DNA from: Pirellulales bacterium
GTDB taxonomy: Bacteria > Planctomycetota > Planctomycetia > Pirellulales > Thermoguttaceae
Direction: 5' to 3'
DNA: 40,946 nt
Assembly (NCBI GenBank): GCA_016935315.1
Contig: JAFGRD010000112.1
Span: 1 to 40,946, forward strand
Positions within the stretch are counted from its first letter, which is position 1, and every line of letters begins with the position of its first letter. A program made the translations under genes and the position numbers. The notes below the pieces were generated by a model. It was not told the DNA's origin. It ran no database searches and saw only the letters and a list, made by a program, of their open reading frames with translations. Of this stretch, positions 27,399-35,897 are shown piece by piece.

Positions 27399-28694
27399 AT
27401 GAGAATCGTCCACCTCGTGTCCGGCGCCGGCGGAATGTACTGCGGAAGCTGCATGCACAGCAACACGCTGGCCGCGGCGCTGCACGCGGCCGGTTCCGAC
27501 GTGGTCATGGTGCCGCTGTACACGCCGGTGCGGACCGATGAACAGAACGTGAGCATCTCTCGCGTGGCGTTTGGCGGGATCAACGTCTATTTGCAGGAAC
27601 GGTCCGCCCTGTTCCGCCGCACGCCCTGGTTCCTCGATCGGCTGCTGGACCGTCCGGGGCTGATCCGCTGGGCGGCCAAGGGCGGCGCGACGATCCGGCC
27701 GGATCGCCTGGGCAGGTTGACCGTTTCCATGCTCCGTGGCGAGGAAGGCCGGCAGCGAAAGGAGCTCGAGAAGCTGCTCCGTTGGCTGGAAACGACGATT
27801 CAGCCCGACCTGATCCACCTCTCCAACGTCTTGTTGGCCGGCATGGCCCGGCGCCTCCACGAGCGGTTGGGGGTGCCCGTCGTGTGCACGCTCGCCGGAG
27901 AGGACTTGTTCCTGGAGAGACTCCCGACACCCTACCACGCGCAGGCCCGGGCCGAGTTGCGCCGGCGGTGCGGCGATCTGGCGGCGATGATCGCCATGAA
28001 CCGCTACTATGCCGGTTTCATGGCCGAATACCTCTCGGTGCCGGCGGAGCGGATTCACGTGGTTCGGCCGGGACTGAACCTTGGCGGCCACGCGACTCGG
28101 CCGCGAACGAAACGCCGCAGCGGCGCAGTCACCGTCGGCTATCTGGCCCGAGTCTGTCCCGAAAAGGGCCTGCACCTGTTGGCCGAGGCCTTGTGTCGGC
28201 TTGCCGAGGACCCGGACCTGCCGCAGATCCGTTTGCGGGCGGCCGGGTATCTCGACGAGACCGAGCGTCCGTACCTCGGCGAGATCGAAAAGCGGCTGGC
28301 CGACCGCGGCCTGGCCGACCGCTTCGAGTATCTCGGCGAGTTGGACCGGCCGGCCAAGATCGCGCTGCTCCAATCGCTCGATGTCATGAGCATGCCGACC
28401 CTGTATCGGGAAAGCAAGGGGCTGCCGGTTCTGGAAGCCTGGGCCAACGGCGTGCCGGTCGTCGTGCCGTCCCACGGGGCGTTCCCCGAGCTGATCGACG
28501 AGACGGGCGGGGGCCTGTTGTGTGAGCCGGACAACCCCCAAGCCTTGGCGGCCGCACTGAAACGGCTGATCTGCAACGCGGATCTGGCTGCCGCCTGCGG
28601 CCGCCGGGCCCAACAAGCCGTACACGAACGCTTCGGTGCGGAGCAGATGGCCCGAAGGACGATCGATCTGTACGAGAAAGTATGTCGTACCTGA
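27399..28694 (+). CDS. Family GT4 glycosyltransferase
   Basis: The 431-residue enzyme has the GT-B fold. The N-terminal domain opens MRIVHLVSGAGGMYCGSCMHSN, with the glycine-rich loop and a CGSC motif typical of one GT4 subgroup. The C-terminal donor domain has VGYLARVCPEKGLHLLAEAL and the retaining E-x7-E motif in RESKGLPVLE (Glu 338, Glu 346). It should transfer a sugar from a nucleotide donor to a glycan or lipid at the cytoplasmic membrane face. The ATG at 27399 begins the conserved first strand, 16 bp after the kinase stop; the frame is open upstream only as a shadow within the kinase gene. Its last 13 bases overlap the next gene, implying coupled translation. The acceptor is unknown. 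Confidence 0.93.
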   Translation: MRIVHLVSGAGGMYCGSCMHSNTLAAALHAAGSDVVMVPLYTPVRTDEQNVSISRVAFGGINVYLQERSALFRRTPWFLDRLLDRPGLIRWAAKGGATIRPDRLGRLTVSMLRGEEGRQRKELEKLLRWLETTIQPDLIHLSNVLLAGMARRLHERLGVPVVCTLAGEDLFLERLPTPYHAQARAELRRRCGDLAAMIAMNRYYAGFMAEYLSVPAERIHVVRPGLNLGGHATRPRTKRRSGAVTVGYLARVCPEKGLHLLAEALCRLAEDPDLPQIRLRAAGYLDETERPYLGEIEKRLADRGLADRFEYLGELDRPAKIALLQSLDVMSMPTLYRESKGLPVLEAWANGVPVVVPSHGAFPELIDETGGGLLCEPDNPQALAAALKRLICNADLAAACGRRAQQAVHERFGAEQMARRTIDLYEKVCRT

Positions 28695-29611
28695 CCCACC
28701 TGACGCTGCGACTGAACGCCGCCGTTGCCGGTTTGCCGGAAGAAGTCCGTAGCCGGCATGCGGCCTATCTGGCCACGGCGCAGGCGGACGATGGAGGCTT
28801 CCCCGGCCGCGAGGGGGCGGGCGACCTGTACTACACGAGCTTCGGCCTGCGGGCGCTGGCCCTGTTGGGAGCGCTCGACGACACGGCGGCTGTTCCGGCC
28901 GCCGCGTTCCTGCGACGGCGACTCGATCCGTCGCTGCCTGCCATCGACTTCCTGTCATGGGTGATTAGCGCCGTGCTGGTGGAAATGGCGGCCGACGTCG
29001 ACGTGTTTGCCGACGCCGGCCGCGATCGCCGGCAGACGGTGATCGACTTCGTCGAGCGCTTCCGGCGACCCGACGGCGGCTACGCCAAAACCGAGCGTGG
29101 CGGCCAGGGCAGCACCTACCACACGTTTCTGGTGACCCTGTGCAAGGAAATGGTCGGCGCCCCGCTGGACGGAGCCCAGCGCATGGTCGAGCTGATTCGC
29201 TCGCGCCAACGCGACGACGGCGGATTCGTCGAAGTCGCTCCGCTGCGTCAAGGTGGGACCAATCCCACGGCCGCGGCCGTCGGCCTGTTGCGGCTGCTCA
29301 ATGCCCTGGACGAGTCCATCCGCGCGTCCGCCGGCCGGTTTCTGGCAGGCATGCAGACATCAGAAGGCGGGCTGCGGGCGAACGGGCGAATTCCGATGGC
29401 CGATTTGCTGAGCACCTTCACCGGACTGGTCGCACTGCACGACGTGAATGCCGTCGCCGCCATCGACACCGACGCCGTATTGCGGTTCGCCCAGTCGCTG
29501 GCGCGGCCCGACGGCGGCTTTCGCGCCGGACACTGGGACCAGGAAGTCGATGTCGAATACACGTTCTACGGGCTGGGTACCTTGGGATTACTGACGGCCC
29601 GGGAGGGTTGA
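28682..29611 (+). CDS. Prenyltransferase / squalene-cyclase alpha-alpha-barrel repeat protein
   Basis: The 309-residue protein consists of repeated helix pairs with the D-G-G-F/Y turn: ADDGGFPG (36-42), PDGGYAKT (130-137), RDDGGFVE (177-184), EGGLRANG and PDGGFRAG (277-283). This is the fold of protein prenyltransferase beta subunits and terpene cyclases. Against Rab geranylgeranyltransferase beta, the zinc ligand Asp is kept (D241 in A-D-L-L), while the Cys position is Leu 243 and the His position is Tyr 293 (D-V-E-Y-T-F-Y-G). Classical zinc-dependent transfer is therefore unlikely. No DxDD cyclase motif is seen either. No signal peptide. It overlaps the GT4 gene by 13 bp, so both proteins probably act in one pathway, perhaps on an isoprenoid or glycan carrier; this is inference. 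Confidence 0.85.
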   Translation: MSYLTHLTLRLNAAVAGLPEEVRSRHAAYLATAQADDGGFPGREGAGDLYYTSFGLRALALLGALDDTAAVPAAAFLRRRLDPSLPAIDFLSWVISAVLVEMAADVDVFADAGRDRRQTVIDFVERFRRPDGGYAKTERGGQGSTYHTFLVTLCKEMVGAPLDGAQRMVELIRSRQRDDGGFVEVAPLRQGGTNPTAAAVGLLRLLNALDESIRASAGRFLAGMQTSEGGLRANGRIPMADLLSTFTGLVALHDVNAVAAIDTDAVLRFAQSLARPDGGFRAGHWDQEVDVEYTFYGLGTLGLLTAREG

Positions 29612-29637
29612 TCGATCGACCCTTGCTGTGCTACGCT
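29608..29637 (+). promoter_or_regulatory. Possible promoter of the FGGY kinase gene
   Basis: TTGATC (29608-29613) and TACGCT (29632-29637) are 18 bp apart. It overlaps the stop codon of the preceding gene and lies about 80 bp before the kinase start. The -10 box is imperfect. Confidence 0.35.
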
Positions 29638-29718
29638 GGTGTCCCACGTTGCACGAAATGAGCGGTTGCGTGCCGACTGGAATAGGAGACGCACTGGAAG
29701 GAGTCCCGCGAAATCGCC

Positions 29719-31281
29719 ATGCCCAAGACGATCCTTGCGTACGACCTGGGGACCGGTGGAAACAAGGCGTCGCTGTACGATGTCGACGGCCGCTGCCTGG
29801 CCGCCGTGTTCGTGCCTTACGAGACGAAGTACCCCCAGCCCGACTGGCACGAGCAGCGGCCGAACGACTGGTGGCGGGCGGTGGTCCAGAGCACGCACCG
29901 GCTGTTGGCCGACGGCAGGACCGATCCGGCCGGGATCCAGTGCCTGGCGATCTCGGGGCATAGCCTCGGCTGCGTGCCGCTGGACGCCGACGGCAGACTC
30001 CTTCGCGACTGGACGCCCATCTGGTCCGACAAGCGTCCGGCCGACCAGGTCGCCGAGTTCTTCGCGCGGGTCGATCCGGCACCGTGGTACCGGCGTACCG
30101 GCAACGGATTTCCGGCGCCACACTACACCGTGTTCAAGATCATGTGGTATCGCGACCACGAACCGGAGCTCTTCCGCCGGACCGACAAGATCATCGGCAC
30201 CAAGGATTTCATCAACTTCAAGCTCACCGGGCGTGTTCGCACCGACTACTCCTACGCTTCCGGCAGCGGTGTGTACGATTTGACCGGCTGGGACTACTCC
30301 GACGAGTTGATTGCCGCCGCCGGCCTCTCCCGGAAGCTCTTTCCCGAGATCGTCCCCTCGACGCATATCCTGGGCGAACTGACCGCCGAGGCCGCCGGGC
30401 AACTGGGGCTGCCGCAATCGATCCAGGTGGCCGCCGGAGGCGTGGACAACTCGTGCATGGCCTTGGGCGCCCGCAATATCGCCGAGGGCCGCGTCTACGC
30501 TTCGCTGGGCTCCTCGTCCTGGGTGGCCGTCTCCTCCGACAAGCCGCTGCTGGACGAGCGGGCGAAACCCTATGTCTTTGCCCACGTGATGCCGGGCATG
30601 TTCACCTCGGCGGTCGGCGTCTTCTCCACCGGGACCTCGTTCCGCTGGGTGCGCGATCAGGTGTGTGCCCGTCTGGCGGCGGCGGCCGAAAGCGACGGCA
30701 GAAACGCTTACGAGCTGATGACGGCCTTGGCCGAGCAATCGCCGGTCGGTGCCCGAAAGCTGTTGTTCAATCCCAGTCTGGCAGGCGGCTCGTCGCTGGA
30801 GGCCAGCCCGAACATTCGCGGGGCGTTCCTCGGGCTGGATCTCGGTCACAATCAAGCGGATCTGATTCGCGCGGCCATGGAAGGGATCGCATTGAATCTG
30901 CGGATGGCGATCGACGAGTTGCGGGGGCTCTGCCAGGTGTGCGACGAAATGGTGGTCGTCGGCGGGGGCAGCCAGAGCAGGTTCTGGCGGCAGATCTACG
31001 CCGACGCGATGGACGTCACGGTCGTGAAAACCAATGTCGGCCAGGAGGCCGGCTCGCTGGGGGCCGCGGCCGTGGCGGCCGTGGGAGCCGGGTTGTGGGA
31101 TGATTTCAGCCGGATCGATCGGGTCCACCAGGTCGAGGACGTCACCCGGCCCGTCCCGCAGAACAGGGAAGCTTACGAAAAGCTGTTGCCGATCTTCCGG
31201 CACGCCGGTCAGTGCCAGGCGCGCATCGGCGATAGGCTGGCGGAGCTGGATTTGTCAACAGCCGAGGGTAGAATTCGGTAA
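29719..31281 (+). CDS. FGGY-family carbohydrate kinase (xylulokinase-like)
   Basis: The 520-residue protein has the two-domain actin-like fold of FGGY sugar kinases. The first phosphate loop is AYDLGTGGNKASLYD. WSDKRPADQ carries the likely catalytic Asp, TKDFINFKLTGRVRTDYSYASGSGVYD is the central FGGY segment, and AAGGVDNSCMALGA with YASLGSSSW forms the nucleotide site. VVVGGGSQSRFWRQIYAD is the C-terminal signature. It phosphorylates a sugar or polyol, most likely a pentulose; xylulose is a guess from overall resemblance. The ATG at 29719 follows AAGGAG, though 15 bases apart, which is long. The gene sits in a carbohydrate-rich neighbourhood, but no isomerase is adjacent. Confidence 0.92.
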   Translation: MPKTILAYDLGTGGNKASLYDVDGRCLAAVFVPYETKYPQPDWHEQRPNDWWRAVVQSTHRLLADGRTDPAGIQCLAISGHSLGCVPLDADGRLLRDWTPIWSDKRPADQVAEFFARVDPAPWYRRTGNGFPAPHYTVFKIMWYRDHEPELFRRTDKIIGTKDFINFKLTGRVRTDYSYASGSGVYDLTGWDYSDELIAAAGLSRKLFPEIVPSTHILGELTAEAAGQLGLPQSIQVAAGGVDNSCMALGARNIAEGRVYASLGSSSWVAVSSDKPLLDERAKPYVFAHVMPGMFTSAVGVFSTGTSFRWVRDQVCARLAAAAESDGRNAYELMTALAEQSPVGARKLLFNPSLAGGSSLEASPNIRGAFLGLDLGHNQADLIRAAMEGIALNLRMAIDELRGLCQVCDEMVVVGGGSQSRFWRQIYADAMDVTVVKTNVGQEAGSLGAAAVAAVGAGLWDDFSRIDRVHQVEDVTRPVPQNREAYEKLLPIFRHAGQCQARIGDRLAELDLSTAEGRIR

Positions 31282-31373
31282 TGGAAGGTGCGGCCGGGCC
31301 GTGGAAGTCGGTCGCGGTCATTCCCTTTGCATATGCCCAACTCGTCTTCTGAGAGGCCTCAATCGGATTCGTC

Positions 31374-32051
31374 ATGACCCAGCTTCAAGTCGAGAACGTC
31401 ACCAAGCAGTTCCCCACGCGCGGACGGCCGTTGGAGGTGCTTCGAGGCATCTCGTTTCAGCTTGGCCGGGGCGAGAACATGGCGGTCCTCGGCCCCAGCG
31501 GCTCGGGCAAGAGCACGCTGTTGAGCATTATCGGCACGCTCGATACGCCCAGCAGCGGCCGTGTGATGCTCGACGGCCAAGACCCCTTTACGCTCAGCGA
31601 GCCGCTGCTGGCCGCCTTCCGCAACCGGCGCATCGGCTTCGTCTTCCAGGACCATCACTTGCTGCCGCAGTGCTCCGTGCTGGAGAACGTGCTGATTCCC
31701 AGCGTCCCCGGCGGTTCCACACGGCCTCGGACCGTCGAACGGGCCCGCAAGCTGCTCGACCGCGTGGGGCTGAGCGATCGCCTGGACCACCGGCCGGCCG
31801 AGCTTTCCGGCGGCGAGCGGCAGCGCGTAGCCCTGGCCCGGGCGTTGATCAACGAGCCGACCCTGCTATTGGCCGACGAGCCTACCGGCAACCTCGACCG
31901 AGCCACGGCTGCCCGCGTTGGCGAATTGCTGCTGGAACTGCAGAAGCAGGAGGAAATGATGCTGATCGCCGTCACCCACAGCCAGCGGCTGGCCTCGCTG
32001 ATGAGTCGTCAACTCGAACTCGACGAGGGCGAATTGAAAGAAAACGGATGA
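31374..32051 (+). CDS. ABC transporter ATP-binding protein, LolD/YbbA-like
   Basis: The 225-residue ATPase has Walker A GPSGSGKST (40-48), the Q-loop Gln 92, signature LSGGERQ (144-150), Walker B LLLADEP (164-170) followed by TGNLD, and the H-loop His 202. The GERQRVALARAL and EPTGNLD pattern and the small size place it in the LolD/MacB/YbbA/FtsE group that works with FtsX-type permeases, which generally extract or move lipoproteins and lipids rather than import solutes. The ten-helix permease gene follows after 34 bp, so the two form an operon. A TAGAAT hexamer at 31269-31274, within the end of the sugar kinase gene, could be part of its promoter. Confidence 0.95.
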   Translation: MTQLQVENVTKQFPTRGRPLEVLRGISFQLGRGENMAVLGPSGSGKSTLLSIIGTLDTPSSGRVMLDGQDPFTLSEPLLAAFRNRRIGFVFQDHHLLPQCSVLENVLIPSVPGGSTRPRTVERARKLLDRVGLSDRLDHRPAELSGGERQRVALARALINEPTLLLADEPTGNLDRATAARVGELLLELQKQEEMMLIAVTHSQRLASLMSRQLELDEGELKENG

Positions 32052-32085
32052 ACGATTCGTCATTCGTCGTTCCGCAGGACCTGCC

Positions 32086-35000
32086 ATGTCGTCGCTCCGC
32101 CTGATCATCGCCTCGCTCCGCTATCATGGGCGGATGAACGTTGCCGTCGCTTGCGGCGTGGCGGTGGGCACGGCCGTGCTCGTCGGGGCGTTGCTGGTCG
32201 GCGATTCCATGCGGGGGAGCCTCCGGCATTTGACGCTCGATCGGTTGGGCCGGATCGACGAAGTCCTGTTGACCGACCGGTTCTTTCGCGCCGAGTTGGC
32301 AGCAGAGCTGGCCGCCGACCCGGCGTTCGCCGAACACTTCGCCGACGCGGTGCCGGCGATCCTCTTGCGCGTCAGCCTGGACAACGCCGACGCGCCAGCG
32401 CCTCGCCGGGCCACGCGAGTCCAACTGATCGGCTGCCACCAGCGGTTCTGGCAACTGGGTTCCGGCCAACCGCCGCAACCGCCCCGGCAACGCGAGATCG
32501 TGCTCAACCGGCCCTTGGCCGAGCGGCTCGGCGCCCGGGTGGGCGACCGAGTCATCGTGCGCTTGCCGAGCACCGGGAGCATCCCGGCCGAAAGCCCGCT
32601 GGGCCGGAAGACCGAAACCGTCGAAGGCTCTCCGGTAACCGTCTGTGCGATCGTGCCCGCCGAGGGCCTCGGAAGATTCAGCCTGCGGCCGAGTCAGCAA
32701 CTGCCGCTGGACGCCTATGTCGCGATCGACTGGCTGGCCGAACGGCTCGATCGGCCGGGCCGCGTCAATGCGATCCTGGTTGCCGGCAAGTCGGGCGACG
32801 CCGATCCCGCGCCGCGAAGCGAGGGCGTCGCCCAGCGGGCGCTCCGGCCGACACTGGGCGACTACGGCATCCGCGTCGAGCAGGCGCCGCGCGGTTACTT
32901 GAACATCACCAGCGATCGCATGCTGTTGGAGCCGAAGGCCGAGTCGGCCATCCGTGCGGCATTGGCCGGCCGGACCGTTCAGCCCGCCCTGACCTACCTG
33001 GCCAACAAGATCGACACGCAGCCAAGGCAGTACACGCCGACCGACAAGCATGGGATTCCCTACTCGATGATCGCCGCGGTCGACCTGACCGAGGTGCCAC
33101 CGCTGGGACCGTTGCTGACCGTCGAAGGGAAGCCGCTGGGGCCGTGGGACGACGCCGACGCGCCGCGGAAGAAGATCGTGCTGAACGATTGGGCGGCCGA
33201 CGACCTGCACGCCGCCGTCGGCGATTCGGTCTACGTCCGTTACTTCGAGCCGGAAAGCACGCACGGCCAGCCGCGCGAGCAAACGATCGAGTTTGAGTTG
33301 GCCGCCGTGGTGCAAATGACCGGCGCGGCCGACGATCGGCACCTCACGCCGGAGGTCGCCGGAGTGACGGACCAGGAAGCCATCGACGACTGGCAGGTTC
33401 CCTTCTCACCCTTCTACGCCGGCTGGCTGCGCGGGCCCGAACCGGGGGAGCGTTACGGCAAGGACGACCAGTATTGGCGCAGCCATGGCCCCACGCCCAA
33501 GGCCTTCGTGTCCCCGGCCACCGGACGGGAGCTATGGTCCAGCCGGTTCGGGCAAACGACTTCGCTGCGGGTGGTGCCCGAGGGGATCACGGCCGAGCAG
33601 TTGAAGGAGAAGCTTCAGCTCGACCCGGCCGTATTCGGACTCATCTTCCAGCCGCTCAAGCGGCAAGGGCTGGCCGCCTCGGCCGGCTCCACGCCGTTTA
33701 ACGTGCTGTTTCTGGCCTTCAGCTTCTTCATCATTGCGGCGGCCGTGATGCTGGTGGCCCTGCTGTTCCGCCTGGGCATCGAACAGCGGGCCGGAGAGTT
33801 GGGTATCCTGGTCGCCGTCGGGTTCGGCCGGCGGCAGATTACGCGGTTGCTGGTCGCCGAAGGGCTTCTGGTCGCGGCCTTGGGCAGCCTGGCGGGGGTT
33901 CCGGCGGGCGTGGGCTATGCGGCCCTGATGCTCTTGGGGCTGCGAACCTGGTGGTTGGCGGCCGTGGTCACGCCGTTTTTGCGGTTGTATGTCGCGCCGT
34001 CCAGTCTCGTCATCGGTTTCGCCAGTGGCCTGATCGTGGCCACGGTGGCTATCGCGTGGGCCGTCTGGCAGACTCGGCGTCTGGCCCCGCGCCGGCTGCT
34101 GGCCGGCCAGCTAAGCGACACCGGCTCGCTGGTCCCCAGCCGTCGTGGCCGCTATGTTGGCAGGGCGGCCTGGGCCCTGTTGCTCGCCGCGGTGGCCATC
34201 GGCCTGGCGGCCATGGGCCTCAGCGAAGAGGCGCAAGCCGGGGCGTTCTTTGCCGCCGGGGCCATGGTGCTGATCGCCTCGCTGACGATGGTATGGCTTC
34301 GTCTCAGGACGGGCACAACCGGGGCTGCCGTAACCGTCGGGCGCGGGAACCTCGTTCGCATGGCGACGCGCAACGCCGCTCGCAACCCGGGCCGGAGCAC
34401 GCTGACCATCGGGCTGGTCGCCTCGGCCTGTTTCCTGATCGCGGCCGTCAGCTCCTTCCAACTGGATCCTACTCAACAGACTCCCACGTTGGCCAGCGGC
34501 AATGGCGGCTTTGCCCTGGTTGCCGAAAGCGATCAGCCCGTCTATCACGACCTCAACACGCCCGGCGGTCGCGCCGAACTGGGCCTCTCCGCCGCCGATG
34601 CCGAACTCCTGGCCGGCAAAGGCACGGCCACGATCTCGCTTCCCGTCAAACCGGGTGACGATGCCTCGTGCCTGAACCTGTACGAGCCCCGGCAGCCTCG
34701 CATCTTGGGCATTCCCCGGTCGCTGATCGACCGCGGCGGGTTCGCTTGGGCCGGCTCGTCCGCGGCCACGCCCGAACAGGCCGCGAACCCCTGGCTGCTG
34801 CTCGAACGGGACTTGGGCCGAGACGACGACGGCGCGCCCCTGGTGCCCGTGGTCCTCGACGTGAACACGGCCATGTATGCGTTGCACCTCTGGAAAGGCG
34901 TCGGCGAAACGTACGACGTCGCCGACAGCCGAGGCGAGACGATCCGCCTGAAGGTGGTCGGACTGCTGGCCGGCAGCATACTCCAAGGCGACCTGCTGAT

Positions 35001-35565
35001 CGGCGAGACGGCCTTCCGGCGACATTTCCCCGAGGTCAGCGGATTTCGCTTCTTCCTGGTGGTGACGCCTCCGGCCAACACGGCCCCACTGGCCGCCGTC
35101 TTGGAGAGAGACCTCGGCGACTACGGCCTGGCCGCCGAAACCACCGGCCGGCGGTTGGCCCGATTCCTGGCGGTGCAGAACACGTATCTGCTGACGTTCC
35201 AGAGCCTCGGCGGCCTGGGCCTGCTTCTGGGGACCTTCGGACTGGCGGTCGTCCAGTTGCGCAACGTCCTGGAGCGCCGAGGTGAATTGGCCCTGTTGCG
35301 AGCAAGCGGATTTCGCCGGGCAACGCTGGCCCAGATGGTGATGCTTGAGAACGGTCTTCTGCTGGGAGCCGGGCTTGGCAGCGGGCTGCTGGCTGCCCTG
35401 ATTGCCGTGCTACCCCATCTTCTCACCCGCGGGGCCACGGTCCCCTGGGCCTCGCTGGCCGGCACGTTGGCCCTGGTGCTGGTGGTCGGTCTGATTGCCG
35501 GCTTGGCCGCCGTCCGGGCGGCGCTGCACGCCCCGCTGCTGGCAACGCTCCGCCAAGAGCACTGA
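32086..35565 (+). CDS. FtsX-like ABC transporter permease, ten helices (YbbP-like)
   Basis: The 1159-residue membrane protein has one helix near the N-terminus (about 17-38), a large extracytoplasmic domain to about 535, three helices (539-565, 588-619, 641-661), two more (694-711, 718-737), one at about 767-790, a second extracytoplasmic domain, and three final helices (1037-1058, 1086-1113, 1123-1148). The 1+3+2+1+3 order is a doubled FtsX-domain arrangement as in YbbP. Both FtsX halves show the characteristic segment before the second helix (QRAGELGILVAVGFGRRQITRLL and RRGELALLRASGFRRATLAQMV). AGGA seven bases before the ATG at 32086 supports the start. With the upstream ATPase it likely moves lipids, lipoproteins or another hydrophobic cargo in the envelope; substrate unknown. 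Confidence 0.92.
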   Translation: MSSLRLIIASLRYHGRMNVAVACGVAVGTAVLVGALLVGDSMRGSLRHLTLDRLGRIDEVLLTDRFFRAELAAELAADPAFAEHFADAVPAILLRVSLDNADAPAPRRATRVQLIGCHQRFWQLGSGQPPQPPRQREIVLNRPLAERLGARVGDRVIVRLPSTGSIPAESPLGRKTETVEGSPVTVCAIVPAEGLGRFSLRPSQQLPLDAYVAIDWLAERLDRPGRVNAILVAGKSGDADPAPRSEGVAQRALRPTLGDYGIRVEQAPRGYLNITSDRMLLEPKAESAIRAALAGRTVQPALTYLANKIDTQPRQYTPTDKHGIPYSMIAAVDLTEVPPLGPLLTVEGKPLGPWDDADAPRKKIVLNDWAADDLHAAVGDSVYVRYFEPESTHGQPREQTIEFELAAVVQMTGAADDRHLTPEVAGVTDQEAIDDWQVPFSPFYAGWLRGPEPGERYGKDDQYWRSHGPTPKAFVSPATGRELWSSRFGQTTSLRVVPEGITAEQLKEKLQLDPAVFGLIFQPLKRQGLAASAGSTPFNVLFLAFSFFIIAAAVMLVALLFRLGIEQRAGELGILVAVGFGRRQITRLLVAEGLLVAALGSLAGVPAGVGYAALMLLGLRTWWLAAVVTPFLRLYVAPSSLVIGFASGLIVATVAIAWAVWQTRRLAPRRLLAGQLSDTGSLVPSRRGRYVGRAAWALLLAAVAIGLAAMGLSEEAQAGAFFAAGAMVLIASLTMVWLRLRTGTTGAAVTVGRGNLVRMATRNAARNPGRSTLTIGLVASACFLIAAVSSFQLDPTQQTPTLASGNGGFALVAESDQPVYHDLNTPGGRAELGLSAADAELLAGKGTATISLPVKPGDDASCLNLYEPRQPRILGIPRSLIDRGGFAWAGSSAATPEQAANPWLLLERDLGRDDDGAPLVPVVLDVNTAMYALHLWKGVGETYDVADSRGETIRLKVVGLLAGSILQGDLLIGETAFRRHFPEVSGFRFFLVVTPPANTAPLAAVLERDLGDYGLAAETTGRRLARFLAVQNTYLLTFQSLGGLGLLLGTFGLAVVQLRNVLERRGELALLRASGFRRATLAQMVMLENGLLLGAGLGSGLLAALIAVLPHLLTRGATVPWASLAGTLALVLVVGLIAGLAAVRAALHAPLLATLRQEH

Positions 35566-35684
35566 GCATCTGTTCCCGCCAATCACCGGCCTGGTGCGAA
35601 CCCCAAGTGAACCAACAGCCTCCTAGACACGTATCGTCAGCGGTGGCCAAGCAAGGACAGGGCCACCCATTCAAGGAGGAGGCC

Positions 35685-35882
35685 ATGTTGGTTCTAAGTC
35701 GCAAGCGGGGAGAACGGATTGTCATCGGGCAGGAAATCGAGGTCGTCGTGCTCGAGGTGCGAGGCGACCGCGTGAAGCTTGGGTTCGTCGGGCCGGCCGA
35801 AGTGCCGATCCATCGCCGGGAAACGCACGAGAAGATCAATCACGATCGCTGCTCGGCCATGTACCGTTCCGACTGCGCCTGA
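35685..35882 (+). CDS. csrA: Carbon storage regulator CsrA, RNA-binding protein
   Basis: The 65-residue protein dimerises and binds GGA motifs in mRNA leaders, usually blocking ribosome binding. It starts MLVLSRKRGERIVIG as usual, and the RNA-contacting residues Leu 4 and Arg 44 (in VPIHRRE) are both present. The C-terminal tail INHDRCSAMYRSDCA is short. AAGGAGGAGG just upstream of the ATG at 35685 is a very strong ribosome binding site and itself contains GGA triplets; another GGA lies at about 35655, so self-repression is possible. In many bacteria csrA sits with fliW and flagellar genes, but none are seen here. It converges on queE with a 15-bp gap. Confidence 0.97.
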   Translation: MLVLSRKRGERIVIGQEIEVVVLEVRGDRVKLGFVGPAEVPIHRRETHEKINHDRCSAMYRSDCA

Positions 35883-35897
35883 GAACGCCGCCGGAAA

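Noticed and set aside
29566-31203. 545-codon reverse open frame over the FGGY kinase gene
   Set aside because: Fully antisense to a conserved enzyme, with no recognisable domain or start signal.
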